From Limnohabitans sp. Rim8 (lineage in GTDB: Bacteria; Pseudomonadota; Gammaproteobacteria; Burkholderiales; Burkholderiaceae_C), in NCBI GenBank assembly GCA_945877725.1, contig CAMDXR010000040.1, positions 1-13,890 of the forward strand: a stretch of 13,890 nucleotides of DNA. The letters are read 5' to 3'. Shown here one piece after another: positions 13,849-13,890 of this stretch; position 1 is the stretch's first letter; every line of letters begins with the position of its first letter. Made by a program: the position numbers and the translations under genes. Below the pieces are notes generated by a model, which saw nothing but the letters and a program-made list of their open reading frames with translations, did no database searches and was not told the origin of the DNA.

Positions 13849-13890
13849 TTATCGTTGGTCCAAATGGCGGTAACAGGCGTCCAAGCTTGG
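13849..13890 (-). CDS. Possible C-terminal end of an upstream gene (partial)
   Basis: One minus-strand frame ends in TAA at 13849-13851 after 13 readable codons (PSLDACYRHLDQR), eight nucleotides before the rlmB ATG. This could be the tail of a gene cotranscribed with rlmB, but the fragment is too short to identify and another frame is also open. Confidence 0.25.
   Translation of the reverse strand, partial: PSLDACYRHLDQR

Overview
The window looks like a chromosomal segment of a betaproteobacterium, probably Burkholderiales/Comamonadaceae. This is inferred from the moderately high GC content, the dense gene packing, and the style of the YgiQ, RlmB and paired ChrA proteins; no rRNA or other taxonomic marker is present. 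I see no integrase, transposase, tRNA, rRNA or CRISPR array.

Left region (1-8217) is a carbon-uptake and oxidation locus. A GlpR-type DeoR-family repressor (7435-8217, +) is transcribed divergently from a glpD-like glycerol-3-phosphate dehydrogenase (minus strand), which is followed 41 nt later by a Gfo/Idh/MocA oxidoreductase. Further left on the minus strand is an ABC importer in the order binding protein, MalF-type permease, MalG-type permease; the last is cut by the window edge, and an ATPase gene would be expected beyond it. Between the two minus-strand blocks lies an oppositely oriented CE15-like alpha/beta hydrolase. Together these suggest import of a glycoside or glycerol-containing compound, perhaps ester-trimmed, then oxidation of the sugar and glycerol-phosphate parts. 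The substrate is not determined by the sequence. The glpR-glpD gap carries four half-sites of a TGATTGTTT-type motif, a likely GlpR operator.

Middle region (8237-10834, -) is a YgiQ-family radical SAM protein about 120 residues longer than usual. The extra length is an in-frame, low-complexity insert built from REP-like palindromes and 15-bp tandem units. This is the most unusual structure in the window.

Right region: an IMPACT/YigZ protein and a two-gene (short-chain) chromate transporter pair run on the plus strand. They face a minus-strand pair of rlmB (23S rRNA Gm2251 methyltransferase) and a small lipoprotein gene that overlaps it by ATGA.

The 184-nt gap between the binding-protein gene and the first permease gene is also notable. 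It holds three hairpins, one with a short U-tract, and a G-quadruplex-type motif on the template strand, which would suit unequal expression of binding protein and permeases. Several genes appear to start at TTG or GTG.
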